Origin: Chitinophaga sp. HK235 | Lineage (GTDB): Bacteria > Bacteroidota > Bacteroidia > Chitinophagales > Chitinophagaceae | Length of the DNA: 64,000 nucleotides | Direction: 5' to 3' | Assembly (NCBI RefSeq): GCF_018255755.1 | Contig: NZ_CP073766.1 | Coordinates: forward strand, 2,294,001-2,358,000 | Shown here: positions 17,291 to 26,059 of the stretch, one piece after another | Position numbering within the stretch: the first letter of the stretch is position 1 | How the letters are laid out: each line of letters opens with the position of its first letter | The notes under the pieces: model-generated | The model's database searches: none | What the model saw: the letters and a program-made list of their open reading frames with translations, nothing else | Told to the model about the DNA's origin: nothing | Made by a program: the position numbers and the translations under genes

Positions 17291-18316
17291 ATGGAAAGAA
17301 GAAAATTCATACAGGCGGCGACGTTATCTGCCGCATCCTTTTATATCTCGCGTGATCTTTTTGCCCGCCCCAAATCACCGGTTTACGGCCATAACCAAAT
17401 GCGCTATACACTGGACACCAGGTGGGGAACCCTCAACAGCAGCCGCTTCCCGGTAAAAGACTGTCATGAAATGGTGCAGGATACAAAAGGTCGCATTATC
17501 CTCCTTACCAACGAAACCAAAAATAACGTGCTGGTTTATAACAAATCCGGCAAATTACTCGATAACTGGGGCCATGAATTCCCCGGTGCCCACGGCCTTA
17601 CACTGGCCGATGAAAATGGCGAAACATTTCTCTTCATTACAGACACAGAAAAACATCAGGTCTATAAAACGACGATGGATGGCAGGATTGTAATGACCAT
17701 CGATACCCCGATGGAAAGCGGTGTCTATAAAAAGAAAGAAGAGTTTGTTCCAACAGAAACAACCGTAACAGCAAATGGCGACTTCTACATCGCCGATGGC
17801 TATGGAGCTCAGTATGTAGCTCACTACGACCGTACCGGCAAGTTGCTGAATATTTTCGGTGGACGTGGCGAAGGCGATGCACACCTCGACAATGCCCACG
17901 GCATTTGCGTAGACAGCCGCCAGGGAACTCCTACCCTGCTGGTAACAGATAGGACCCGCAACTGCTTTAAACGTTTCAGTATGAGTGGACAGCTGCTGGA
18001 AGTGATACCACTGCCCGGTGCCTGCGTATGCCGGCCGGTAATAAAAGGCGATCACCTGTATGCGGCAGTGTTGAGATCACCGGATATGAACCTCAGTGGC
18101 AGCGGATTTGTGACCATTCTTGATAAAGACAATAAAGTGGTGTCCAACATCGGTGGTACTGCTCCCGTATATGTCAACAACCAGCTGCAACCCATGCGCC
18201 AGGCAGAGAAGATCTTCGTTCATCCCCACGATGTATGCGTGGACAATGACGAAAACCTGTATGTTGCGCAATGGAGCTCCGGTAAAGTATACCCTTATAA
18301 ACTCAGGAGGGTATAA
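17291..18316 (+). CDS. NHL-repeat six-bladed beta-propeller protein with Tat-like signal
   Basis: 341 residues. ERRKFIQAATLSAASFY at the N-terminus is a twin-arginine-type signal. Repeated blades follow with the pattern D..G.....D...N.V..Y...G.LL..WG (around residues 60-100, 120-170 and 180-230), typical of NHL/peptidylglycine alpha-amidating-like propellers. Such domains bind proteins or cleave small substrates in the periplasm; no catalytic centre is evident. It begins 12 nt after the DUF1501 gene and its stop codon overlaps the next start (TAATG), so it belongs to the operon. It may act as the recognition subunit for the two preceding proteins (inference). Confidence 0.85.
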   Translation: MERRKFIQAATLSAASFYISRDLFARPKSPVYGHNQMRYTLDTRWGTLNSSRFPVKDCHEMVQDTKGRIILLTNETKNNVLVYNKSGKLLDNWGHEFPGAHGLTLADENGETFLFITDTEKHQVYKTTMDGRIVMTIDTPMESGVYKKKEEFVPTETTVTANGDFYIADGYGAQYVAHYDRTGKLLNIFGGRGEGDAHLDNAHGICVDSRQGTPTLLVTDRTRNCFKRFSMSGQLLEVIPLPGACVCRPVIKGDHLYAAVLRSPDMNLSGSGFVTILDKDNKVVSNIGGTAPVYVNNQLQPMRQAEKIFVHPHDVCVDNDENLYVAQWSSGKVYPYKLRRV

Positions 18317-20481
18317 TGAAGTGGAATTTTAACAAGTGGCAAAAAACGGGTAGTTATCTGCTGTTTGCCTGCAATATTTTCGTACTGTTTCTGCTCGCAG
18401 CCGGCTCCAGGGTGATAGTGCCTGCCTGGCTTCAGGTGGCAGGACGTATGCATCCCCTGTTGCTGCATTTCCCGATTGTGCTGTTGATCATCGGCACCCT
18501 GCTGACATTTATCCGTTTGCATGATCCCGCGGCCGCCAGGTGGAAAATACAGCTGACTGCCGCCCTGTTGCTGGCGGGCGCACTCAGTGCAGCCGTGACC
18601 GTTATTATGGGCCTGTTTCTCAGCCGGGAAGAAGGTTATACGGCCCAGGGAGATCTCTTCTGGCATCAATGGGGTGGCGTACTGGTATTGTGGGCCGCAT
18701 CTGCCTCTTATTGGCTGAGAGCCTCCGCCAGAGAATGGCTGCCAAAATCCTTTGCGATCACCACCACAGCGCTGCTGATGCTTACCGGACACCTGGGCGC
18801 TGATATTACCCATGGCGACAACTTCGTGTTCGCCCCTGTAATGCCTGCATCACAGGGGCCTGATGTTCCATTGGAGAAGGCACTGGTATACGAACATATA
18901 GTAAAACCCATATTGCAGGAGAAATGCATGAGCTGTCACAATGCAGGCAAGGCCAAAGGTGGTCTGTCTATGGAACAGGCAGACAAGCTATTGTCCGGAG
19001 GTCGCAGCGGCAAGCTGTTGGTCCCTGGCAATCCTGCATCCAGTCTCCTGATGACAAGGCTGCATCTTGCCTCCGAAGACAAAAAACATATGCCTCCCGC
19101 AGGCAAACCACAGCTTACGCTAGAAGAAACGGCTTTGCTGTACTATTGGATCAAAGGAGGTGCAGACCTTAAAAAAAAGGTAGCTGAATTGCCTGCGCAC
19201 GACAGTCTCCGTCTGCTGGCCGAAACCCGCCTGCAGCCTGTGACCGCAAAGGAACCAGTATATGATTTCGCCGCGGCAGATGAAAAACTCATTCATCAGT
19301 TGAACAACAACTACCGTGTACTCTATCCCGTAGCCACGAATGCCGCGCCACTCGTGGCAAACTGGTATAACAAGGATAAGTTCACCATCACGTCTGTAAA
19401 GGAACTGCTGCCTGTTAAAGAACAACTGATAGAAATGCACCTGCAAAAGATGCCTGTTTCCGATGCAGACCTCGAAATGCTATCGCAGTTCCGTCAACTG
19501 CGGGTACTTAACCTGAGCTTTACCAATATCACCGGGAAAACGCTGTCAGTACTTGCCAAACTTCCACACCTGCAAAGTCTTTCATTGTCAGGCACCCCTG
19601 TCACACTCCTTCATCTCACCACGTTGAAAACAGCGCCAGCCTTAAAAACGTTGTATGTATGGAACACTTCTCTGTCGAAGGCCGATCTTCAGCAGGCACA
19701 GAAAACTTTCAGTCATGTAACACTGGTAAAAGGCTTTACCAATGATAACGGGGAACAGCTAAAACTCAGCCAACCTGTATTACTCAATACAGTCGCGGTA
19801 TTCAAAGCCAATATGTGGCTGTTGCTGAAACATCCGGTAAGAGGCGTGGAAATACGTTATACCACAGATGGCACACCACCCGACAGCGTACATTCCCCTG
19901 TATTTAAAGACAGTATTTTACTGACAGAGAATACCACTGTCCGCGCCATAGCCTGCAAACCAGGCTGGTATGCCAGTGACCCTGTCCAGTTTTCATTCGG
20001 TAAAACTACTTACCGGCCAGACAGCATCATACTGCTGAATCAGCCGGAGGGATCATATACCGGCAATGGCGCCGGTACCCTGACCGACGGACAAAAAGGA
20101 GGCATGGACTACAACAACGGCAAATGGCTGGGCTATTCCAACAAAACACTGGAAGCAGAACTGCTGTTCCGGCAGGCAGTACCTTTAAAAGCTGTATCCA
20201 TCAGTACCTTCAGGAATATTGGCGCATTTATTTTTCCACCACAGAAAATTGAAATATGGGGAGGGCCAGACAGACATCATCTCCGCTTGCTGAAAAGAAT
20301 CACCCCTGAACAAGGAAAGAAGGATGATCCCAATATGCCCGTTACCTACGACTGTAGCTTTGCTCCAGTACAAGTGTCCTGTGTCAAAATTATGCTAACA
20401 CCGGTGGCCAGCTTGCCTGCATGGCATCCGGGAAAAGGGAAACACGGATGGGTATTTGTAGATGAGCTGATGTTTAACTAG
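18316..20481 (+). CDS. Membrane-anchored cytochrome/LRR/hexosaminidase-C/discoidin-like fusion
   Basis: 721 residues in modules: four to five membrane spans at about 12-165 (DUF2231-like, with His46, His51 and other His in membrane positions); a c-type haem site C204-M-S-C207-H208 in a planctomycete-type cytochrome domain ending MPPAGKPQLT; leucine-rich segments about 375-470 (LRVLNLSFTNITGKTL, LPHLQSLSLSGTPV); a chitobiase/hexosaminidase C-terminal-like beta domain about 500-565 (VEIRYTTDGTPPDSV); and a discoidin-like C-terminal domain. It overlaps the preceding gene by one base. The layout suggests a membrane electron-transfer node that also binds glycans or partner proteins outside the cytoplasm. 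Confidence 0.88.
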   Translation: MKWNFNKWQKTGSYLLFACNIFVLFLLAAGSRVIVPAWLQVAGRMHPLLLHFPIVLLIIGTLLTFIRLHDPAAARWKIQLTAALLLAGALSAAVTVIMGLFLSREEGYTAQGDLFWHQWGGVLVLWAASASYWLRASAREWLPKSFAITTTALLMLTGHLGADITHGDNFVFAPVMPASQGPDVPLEKALVYEHIVKPILQEKCMSCHNAGKAKGGLSMEQADKLLSGGRSGKLLVPGNPASSLLMTRLHLASEDKKHMPPAGKPQLTLEETALLYYWIKGGADLKKKVAELPAHDSLRLLAETRLQPVTAKEPVYDFAAADEKLIHQLNNNYRVLYPVATNAAPLVANWYNKDKFTITSVKELLPVKEQLIEMHLQKMPVSDADLEMLSQFRQLRVLNLSFTNITGKTLSVLAKLPHLQSLSLSGTPVTLLHLTTLKTAPALKTLYVWNTSLSKADLQQAQKTFSHVTLVKGFTNDNGEQLKLSQPVLLNTVAVFKANMWLLLKHPVRGVEIRYTTDGTPPDSVHSPVFKDSILLTENTTVRAIACKPGWYASDPVQFSFGKTTYRPDSIILLNQPEGSYTGNGAGTLTDGQKGGMDYNNGKWLGYSNKTLEAELLFRQAVPLKAVSISTFRNIGAFIFPPQKIEIWGGPDRHHLRLLKRITPEQGKKDDPNMPVTYDCSFAPVQVSCVKIMLTPVASLPAWHPGKGKHGWVFVDELMFN

Positions 20482-20482
20482 T

Positions 20483-20492
20483 GTATTATCCA
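20483..20492 (+). repeat. Left direct repeat of the IS element (target duplication)
   Basis: GTATTATCCA, repeated exactly at 22246-22255, directly flanks the element. It lies 2 nt after the stop codon of the cytochrome/LRR gene. Confidence 0.7.
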
Positions 20493-22245
20493 ATAAAAAT
20501 CGTTTATCATAAAAGGGGCCGTCTCAAAACAAGAGACGGCTTCTTTTTTATAAATTCCGGTTGTTATAATGATTCTCCAGTTTCCATTTTTAGAAGTGAA
20601 GGGTTAACCTGATTTTATGCTGTTTTCTTTCTAAGATTGTGTGCCATAGCCATTAATCCCATTTCGATTGACACTTTATCCATCCCTTTTAGCATAAATC
20701 TTTTAAAGCCATGATTATGCTTAATATTTGCGAAGACAGATTCCACGTCATGGCAACGTTGTTTACGCTTCTGTATTCCTTTTCTTCCTTTTAATCGTTT
20801 GTCAGCCAGCGCCTTAAGACGATTTAGATTATGATTTACTTCTATGATGCGATTTGTTTGTTGATCATGACACATCTGCCGTAATGTACATCCTTCGCAT
20901 GTTCTGGCTTGATAAGTAGTTATTGTTTGCCCGTAACCGTTTTTAGTTGTTTTTGGGAACGTACTTTTTCTACGCATTCGCTGGCCGGCAGGGCAGATAT
21001 AGTGGTCCTTTTCAGCATTGTAGGGTAGGTTTTGGGCCTTGAACATTTCCCTGGTTTTAGTTGACCGGTGCTGGTTGCGATCGAAGGAAGCATGCTTAAC
21101 ATAAGCCGTAATTCTCCTGTTTTCCAGCCATTGATAGTTCTGTTCGCTGCCATACCCTGCATCCGCTGTAATATTGGCGGGCACTCGTTTATATAACCGT
21201 ATATACTGCAGGAGATGACTGATTAAAGTTGATGTATCCGTGGACTGCTGATGAAGGCTGTAATTGACGATGTATTGATTATTAGTACTTATCTGGAGAT
21301 TATAAGCTGGTTTAAGCTGACCATTCTTCATATGATCTTCCTTCATACGCATAAAGGTAGCGGCGGGATCTGTTTTGCTATAGCTATTGCGGTTAGAGCC
21401 TATTATTTGTTCCTGTTGCTCATACTTATCCAACGCTGAAGGCCAGTTACGGTGAGCATATCCCAGCTTTTGTCTGATCCGCTTGTCTATGGGTTTTTCT
21501 TTGAGGGCGTCATTGATGGCCGCTATTGTTTTACTGACTTTTTCACTGTCGATTTTGTCATATCCGGATGGGTCCGTATCATCACCCAATTCTGAAGCTG
21601 CCACTGATTGTGCATATTTCCACAAGTCATTAAGCTGCTGTTTTATTTTTTCTTTACTGTACTTAATGCCATTGCTCCATACAAAACTGTAGCGATTTGC
21701 CTGCGATTCTATCTTTGTCCCGTCAGTGTACAGTTCTTTTATGTTCAGTAAGCCTTCTTCGCATAACAACAATACCACCTGGGTGAATATAGGTTGTAAT
21801 ACCTTTTGCAAGCGTTCACCACGGAACCTGTTGATCGTATTATGATCGGGTTTACTCATACCACTAAGCCACATAAAGTGGATGTTCTGGCCTAGTGCCT
21901 CCTCTATTTTACGGCTACTGTAAATGTTATTTATATAAGCGTAAATAAGGACTTTCAATAACATCCTGGGATGGTAACTGCTGGTTCCTCCTGCTTTATA
22001 ACGCTTCAGCAATAAAGTTATATCGATCTTTTCTATTACGTCATCCACCACACGAACTGGGTGATTCTCGGCTATCAGATCCCCAATCTCGGGAGGGAAA
22101 AGCATAGCCTGGTGCTGCTGATTGGCTTTAAAGACTACTGATAGTGTTTTTCCTTTGGGCATACTATAAAAACGGAAAAAGCTACCCCGCAGATTTCCCC
22201 CCCCAAAAAAAAGAAGGGAGTGTCTTTTGAGACACCCCCTTTTAT
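20493..22245 (-). mobile_element. IS1182-family insertion sequence, apparently intact (about 1.75 kb)
   Basis: One transposase gene lies between related ends. Read inward, the right end is ATAAAAGGGGGTGTCTCAAAA and the left inner end (from 20509) is ATAAAAGGGGCCGTCTCAAAA. Each end folds into its own hairpin (20518-20540; 22215-22240), which would block read-through transcription. A 10-bp repeat GTATTATCCA borders both sides. The left side carries 16 extra bases (20493-20508) between the repeat and the terminal sequence, also beginning ATAAAA. The insertion sits between two convergent genes and breaks neither. Confidence 0.85.
20615..22162 (-). CDS. IS1182 family transposase (DDE)
   Basis: 515 residues. 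The N-terminal domain (PPEIGDLIAENHPVRVVDDVIEKID, about 23-47) and LSGMSKPDHNTINRFRGERL (about 104) are typical of the family. Candidate DDE residues are in LYTDGTKIES, NITADAGYGSEQN and HDVESVFANIKHNHGF. A Cys cluster (CPAG, CEGCTLRQMCHD; about 395-435) marks the family's zinc-like insert. No stop or frameshift is present, so the element may still be mobile. It reads opposite to the upstream DUF1553 operon. Confidence 0.93.
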   Translation of the reverse strand: MPKGKTLSVVFKANQQHQAMLFPPEIGDLIAENHPVRVVDDVIEKIDITLLLKRYKAGGTSSYHPRMLLKVLIYAYINNIYSSRKIEEALGQNIHFMWLSGMSKPDHNTINRFRGERLQKVLQPIFTQVVLLLCEEGLLNIKELYTDGTKIESQANRYSFVWSNGIKYSKEKIKQQLNDLWKYAQSVAASELGDDTDPSGYDKIDSEKVSKTIAAINDALKEKPIDKRIRQKLGYAHRNWPSALDKYEQQEQIIGSNRNSYSKTDPAATFMRMKEDHMKNGQLKPAYNLQISTNNQYIVNYSLHQQSTDTSTLISHLLQYIRLYKRVPANITADAGYGSEQNYQWLENRRITAYVKHASFDRNQHRSTKTREMFKAQNLPYNAEKDHYICPAGQRMRRKSTFPKTTKNGYGQTITTYQARTCEGCTLRQMCHDQQTNRIIEVNHNLNRLKALADKRLKGRKGIQKRKQRCHDVESVFANIKHNHGFKRFMLKGMDKVSIEMGLMAMAHNLRKKTA

Positions 22246-22255
22246 GTATTATCCA
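22246..22255 (+). repeat. Right direct repeat of the IS element
   Basis: GTATTATCCA, exact copy of 20483-20492, starting immediately after the terminal ...CCCCTTTTAT of the element and 18 nt before the proline dehydrogenase stop. Confidence 0.7.
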
Positions 22256-22272
22256 GTGCCGGCCAATTTGTT

Positions 22273-23211
22273 TTAGCTCACCACATCACTCAATGCCTGG
22301 AAAATATTTAACGGGTATTCCGCCAGCCGGTTACATAAATAGAGGTACCACTCTTTTCCATATACGAAATACAATTTGGTGGGATATCCTTCTTCTTTTA
22401 ATTTTTCCAGTTGGGTTGTCTGGATCCCATACAGGCTCTCGAATTCATAGCAGCCTTTGTCTGGATTATATTGATGAATCAGCTCCTTTGCCCTTTGTTG
22501 TATTTTATCATGGTGGGTAGCAATTGAACAGAGATGGCCTTCAGACAATAATTGCGCAACATAGTCAAGGTATACTTCATCCAATTGTTCCCCCCTGGGC
22601 ATAGACAGATGGGGCTCGGTTTCAAACGCGCCTTTTACGATCCTGATACGGCCGGGTTCCTTCAACAATTCAGCGAAATCGTCTTTTGACCTGTACAGAT
22701 AGGCCTGCAGCGTAATACCCACGTTGGCGTATTCTTTCACAGCCCGTTTATAGGTCTTTATGATGGCATCCGTCCGGTCTGTTCCTTCTGCACTGATGAT
22801 GACCTCTGTTGCATGCAGGGCGGCCTGCGAGCAGATAGCCATCAAGTTTTCAAAACACAGGTCTTCCGAAACAGCCAGTCCGATATGGGAGAGGTCAAGA
22901 GAAAGGGTGGAATACAGATTTTGTTGGCTGATTTCCTGCGCTATCTTAATAAATTCATTGGTAGCCTGGATGGCCTCCTGCTCATTCCTGGTGCTCTCAC
23001 CCATAAATTCAATGGAACATTTAAATCCTTGTTGGTTCTGTTGAATCACCTTTGCAATAGTTTCTCCCATTGTTTCTCCACCGATATATCTGTCAGCTGC
23101 TTTTTTCAATACATTGAATAAAACATCATTCCCTAACAGAAATTCCTTGGCGCGTTCATCTAACGCCGCTTTTTTCAGTGCTGCCGATCCTATACTTAAT
23201 AACTGGTCCAT
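22273..23211 (-). CDS. Proline dehydrogenase family protein (FAD-dependent)
   Basis: 312 residues, the usual size of monofunctional proline dehydrogenases. The enzyme oxidises proline to pyrroline-5-carboxylate and passes electrons to the quinone pool. Family blocks are present: LSLDLSHIGLAVS, ITLQAYLYRS (QAYLYR is the substrate/FAD motif), RIRIVKGAFE (RLVKGAYxE in relatives), CSIATHHD, and FESLYGIQ. There is no P5C dehydrogenase domain. Upstream a TAAATTTG box (23232-23239) could be the -7 element. The IS element ends 27 nt past the stop, so any original terminator may have been displaced. Confidence 0.85.
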   Translation of the reverse strand: MDQLLSIGSAALKKAALDERAKEFLLGNDVLFNVLKKAADRYIGGETMGETIAKVIQQNQQGFKCSIEFMGESTRNEQEAIQATNEFIKIAQEISQQNLYSTLSLDLSHIGLAVSEDLCFENLMAICSQAALHATEVIISAEGTDRTDAIIKTYKRAVKEYANVGITLQAYLYRSKDDFAELLKEPGRIRIVKGAFETEPHLSMPRGEQLDEVYLDYVAQLLSEGHLCSIATHHDKIQQRAKELIHQYNPDKGCYEFESLYGIQTTQLEKLKEEGYPTKLYFVYGKEWYLYLCNRLAEYPLNIFQALSDVVS

Positions 23212-23231
23212 GGATTTTATATTTTATTGAT

Positions 23232-23239
23232 CAAATTTA
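23232..23239 (-). promoter_or_regulatory. Possible -7 box of the proline dehydrogenase gene
   Basis: TAAATTTG matches TAnnTTTG, 20 nt upstream of the ATG; the nearest -33 TTG is 23 nt away, slightly long. Confidence 0.35.
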
Positions 23240-23340
23240 AAGATAATACCTGAGCTGCCGAGCAACATGTTTTGACGCTCATCTGCTGATGCTGATATCT
23301 GTATTGCGCTGATTATTTTACTAATGGCTTACCAAACACA

Positions 23341-23467
23341 AAAAGCCTTCAAATCAAAAGACTTGAGGGCTTTTAGATAGATAGTGATCCTGCCGGGATC
23401 CTTCCCTAGGTTTTGAAAGAACTTCTAACCACTAAAAATATACGAAAAACCCTTGCTAAATAAGCAC
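23341..23467. other. Integration scar: terminator plus tRNA 3'-end-like sequence plus integrase-promoter-like block
   Basis: A hairpin AAAAGCCTTCAA/TTGAGGGCTTTT (23341-23374) is followed by GTGATCCTGCCGGGAT, which resembles the 3' end of a bacterial tRNA on the minus strand but then degenerates. At 23417-23467 lies a block also found at 35001-35050 (AAGAACTT.TAACC ... ATATACGAAAA ... CCTTGCTAAAT). On the minus strand the block at the second site contains TATATTTG, a -7 box. The combination repeats the arrangement around the tRNA-Lys genes further right. Confidence 0.5.
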
Positions 23468-23640
23468 AAACGGATACAAAACAAATTTTGCTATCTAAAC
23501 CACGCGCATATACGCTTTTGATACGGCTTTGATCCGGACCGGAAATCCACCTGGGCCTAAACATTCTCCGCAATACGGGTATGTTATTACTGATTTCAGA
23601 TTGATCATTGTATTTGCCATGATGTTATCAGTTTACCTAT

Positions 23641-23760
23641 CGCCCCACCTCTGCCGCTGTGGCTCGCCCTCGCTTGGCCCCAGAGCCTGCGCTCTGGCTA
23701 CCGCCGCAGCAGGCCGTGCCTTCCATCTATGTCTGGCCAGGAGCAGACGGGGGCGAACAA
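23641..23760. other. GC-rich island with hairpin in an AT-rich gap
   Basis: About 120 bp are far richer in G+C than the surroundings. The core CCAGAGC-CTGC-GCTCTGG (23680-23697) is a perfect hairpin. Both strands stay open here; the minus-strand frame is Arg/Ala/Pro-rich. I do not recognise a gene; it is probably a relic of foreign DNA. Confidence 0.4.
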
Positions 23761-23865
23761 AGTGGGTATTGGCATCAGAGATTCTGTTACAACTTCCATT
23801 AATTGAGATACAAGTACCTTAAAATTACTGCCGAACTTTGTCCTGTCAAACAATAGTAATTATAG

Positions 23866-24042
23866 GAAGAAATTTTCGGTCCGGTTTTCCTCGTTTTATC
23901 TTATAAAAACTATGATGAGATATTGCAAAAAATCATTTTTGGCAGTGGATGTATTAATGATACTCTGATGCACGTCACCAGCGAATATCTTCCCTTTGAC
24001 GGCATTGGAAACTACCACGGCGAGTTCGGCTTAAAAGGGTAA
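23866..24042 (+). pseudogene. Aldehyde dehydrogenase relic
   Basis: 58 codons without an ATG start and bounded upstream by TAG. The translation EEIFGPVFLVLSYKNYDEIL is the C-terminal lobe of an aldehyde dehydrogenase; it jumps to FGSGCINDTLMHV and then LPFDGIGNYHGEFG, the end of the family. About 30 residues between DEI and FGSGC are missing, and the VGNSGMG segment is shortened. The nucleotide-binding and catalytic cysteine parts are absent. Confidence 0.7.
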
Positions 24043-24089
24043 TGTAAAACGAGAAATTTATCAACAACCCAAAATGTAAATGGAATAGT

Positions 24090-25028
24090 ATGCAAACAAT
24101 ATTAGGCGCCAACGGACAGATTGGCGAAGAACTGGCAAGAGAGCTGAAAAGAAATTTCACTTCCGAAATCCGGATTGTAAGCCGGGAGGCTAAAAAAATA
24201 AACGATACCGATGCAGTTTTTTCCGCGGATTTATCCGTCAGAGAAAAAGCCATTGAAGCGGTAAAAGGCAGTGAAATAGCTTATTTCACCTTAGGGCTTC
24301 CAATAAGTTCCGACCTGTGGGAAAAGCAATTTCCGCTGATTACAAGAAACGTAATTGATGCCTGCAAAATCAACGGCACAAAGCTGGTATTTTTTGACAA
24401 TACTTATATGTATCCGCAGGATGGCCGCATGCTTACTGAGCAAACGCCATTCGCACCTATAGGAAGGAAAGGCAGGGTAAGAAAAGAAATAGCAGAAATG
24501 CTTCTGAAGGAAATGGAAAACGGGCAAATAGAAGCCGTCATCTGCCGTGCCCCGGAATTTTACGGCCCCGGAAAAACGCAGAGCATTACCAATACTTTAA
24601 TCTTCAACAACATTAAAGAAGGTAAAAAACTGAAAGTGCCGTTGCGGGATGATAAAATAAGAAGCCTGATATGGACACCCGATGCGAGTCGGGCAACAGC
24701 GCTAATTGGCAATACACCTGATACTTTTGGACAAACCTGGCATTTGCCGGTTGATGACAGCAAACCAACTTACAAACAATTTATCACCCTGGCTTCACAA
24801 ATCTTTGGAATGGAACTGAAATACTCCGTGGTACCGAAGTTTGTCTTTAAAATAGGCGCACTTTTCAATGATAGGCTCAAAGAATTGGAGGAGCTGCTTC
24901 CAAGATATGAGCATGACAATATTTTCGATGATTCAAAATTCAAAAAGCGTTTCCCGGAGTTTGCAGTAACCAGCTATAGACAAGGGATAGAGCAGATAAA
25001 GAAAGGATATCAGGCTCCGCAATACTAA
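24090..25028 (+). CDS. NAD(P)-dependent epimerase/dehydratase family protein (atypical SDR)
   Basis: 312 residues. The N-terminal Rossmann fold has ILGANGQIGEELA (residues 4-16), the GxxGxxG-like nucleotide site, followed by IRIVSRE as the second strand. Extended-SDR features include NTYMYP in place of the usual active-site YxxxK region and ICRAPEFYGPG. The C-terminal half (WHLPVDDSKPTYKQF) is the substrate lobe. The substrate cannot be predicted. The gene is followed after 113 nt by an AraC-type regulator in the same direction, which probably once controlled it. It begins next to an aldehyde dehydrogenase relic. Confidence 0.8.
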   Translation: MQTILGANGQIGEELARELKRNFTSEIRIVSREAKKINDTDAVFSADLSVREKAIEAVKGSEIAYFTLGLPISSDLWEKQFPLITRNVIDACKINGTKLVFFDNTYMYPQDGRMLTEQTPFAPIGRKGRVRKEIAEMLLKEMENGQIEAVICRAPEFYGPGKTQSITNTLIFNNIKEGKKLKVPLRDDKIRSLIWTPDASRATALIGNTPDTFGQTWHLPVDDSKPTYKQFITLASQIFGMELKYSVVPKFVFKIGALFNDRLKELEELLPRYEHDNIFDDSKFKKRFPEFAVTSYRQGIEQIKKGYQAPQY

Positions 25029-25141
25029 CAGTTTCTGCCGAAAAAGCAGATGGGATATTTCGTAAATTGGAAGTAAAAAGAGCCGCACAGAAATGCACCT
25101 GGAAGGTTTTTCACACGTTTAGAAAATAAATAAGTAAACAA

Positions 25142-26059
25142 ATGAAAGTGCCCAATAAAATATCGTCCATCAGTGTATTGCATAATTATTTAAAGCTCAG
25201 AAAGCCTTCAAATCCGCTCATCAGCGTGTTCGATTTTAAGGATGTAACGATAGAACCCGAAACAATTTTAAGTGCAGTAACCACAGATTTCTATGTAGTA
25301 GCTTTAAAAAAAGATTGTGCCGGAGGCAAATGTAAATATGGTCAGCAATATTATGATTTTGAAGAGGGGATTATGTACTTCATTGCCCCCCAGCAGGTAT
25401 TGCAGTTCGAAGATATTTTACTTTCTGAAGCGAAAGGAGCGGTTCTGGTAGTGCACCCCGATTTTTTACAAGGTTACTCTTTGGCGGCGAAAATTAAAGA
25501 CTATGGCTATTTTTCGTATGCCAGCAATGAAGCCCTGCACCTTTCCGAAAGGGAAGAAAAATCCATTATGAACATTATTGAAAACATCAGCCGGGATATA
25601 GATGCCAATATGGATGCTTTTACGCAGGATTTGTTAGTATCCAATATTGATTTGCTGTTGAAATATTGCGATCGTTTTTACAACCGCCAGTTCCTGACCA
25701 GGAAAAAAGCCAGCAGCGATTTGCTTATCAAATTAGAAAATTTGCTGGATGATTATTTCAAAAGGGACAAACCGGCTGTCAGCGGCATACCCACAGTTCA
25801 ATTCATAGCAAAAGAACTGAACCTTAGCCCCAATTACCTGAGCGATATGTTGCGGGTCCATACCGGGCAAACTACACAACAGCACATCCAAAACCGGGTG
25901 ATAGAAAAAGCAAAAGAGCTGCTGTCCACTACTGCAATGTCCGTTTCCGAGATTGCCTGGAATTTACAAGTAAGAGGTGGTCTCTGCTGTATAGAAACCA
26001 CCTCTTTTGTATTTATTTTCTATTTAATCTTTCTATCATTAAAGACGAAAAGCTTCTAA
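25142..26059 (+). pseudogene. AraC family transcriptional regulator, 3' end replaced (truncated)
   Basis: The first about 276 residues are a normal AraC-type regulator: cupin-like N-terminal sensor part (about 25-130) and the first helix-turn-helix (VQFIAKELNLSPNYLSDMLR). After SVSEIAWNLQ, near 25970, family similarity stops, exactly where the second recognition helix should follow. The frame then runs on through the terminator of the opposite M20 peptidase gene, adding VRGGLCCIETT and a hydrophobic tail. The loss of half of the DNA-binding domain should inactivate it. The junction marks the left edge of an inserted AT-rich segment. Confidence 0.75.
25972..26006 (-). terminator. Terminator of the M20 peptidase gene
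   Basis: AAGAGGTGG and CCACCTCTT form a 9-bp stem with a 17-nt loop directly past the M20 stop codon. It lies inside the hybrid 3' end of the AraC frame. Confidence 0.65.

Noticed and set aside
20518..20549. Hairpin considered as the operon terminator of the cytochrome/LRR gene
   Set aside because: It is part of the IS left end, because the right end carries the same terminal sequence in inverse orientation; it may still terminate transcription.
23529..23822. 97-codon plus-strand frame over the GC-rich island
   Set aside because: Cys/Arg-rich translation driven by base composition, no start context, and the opposite strand is equally open in part.
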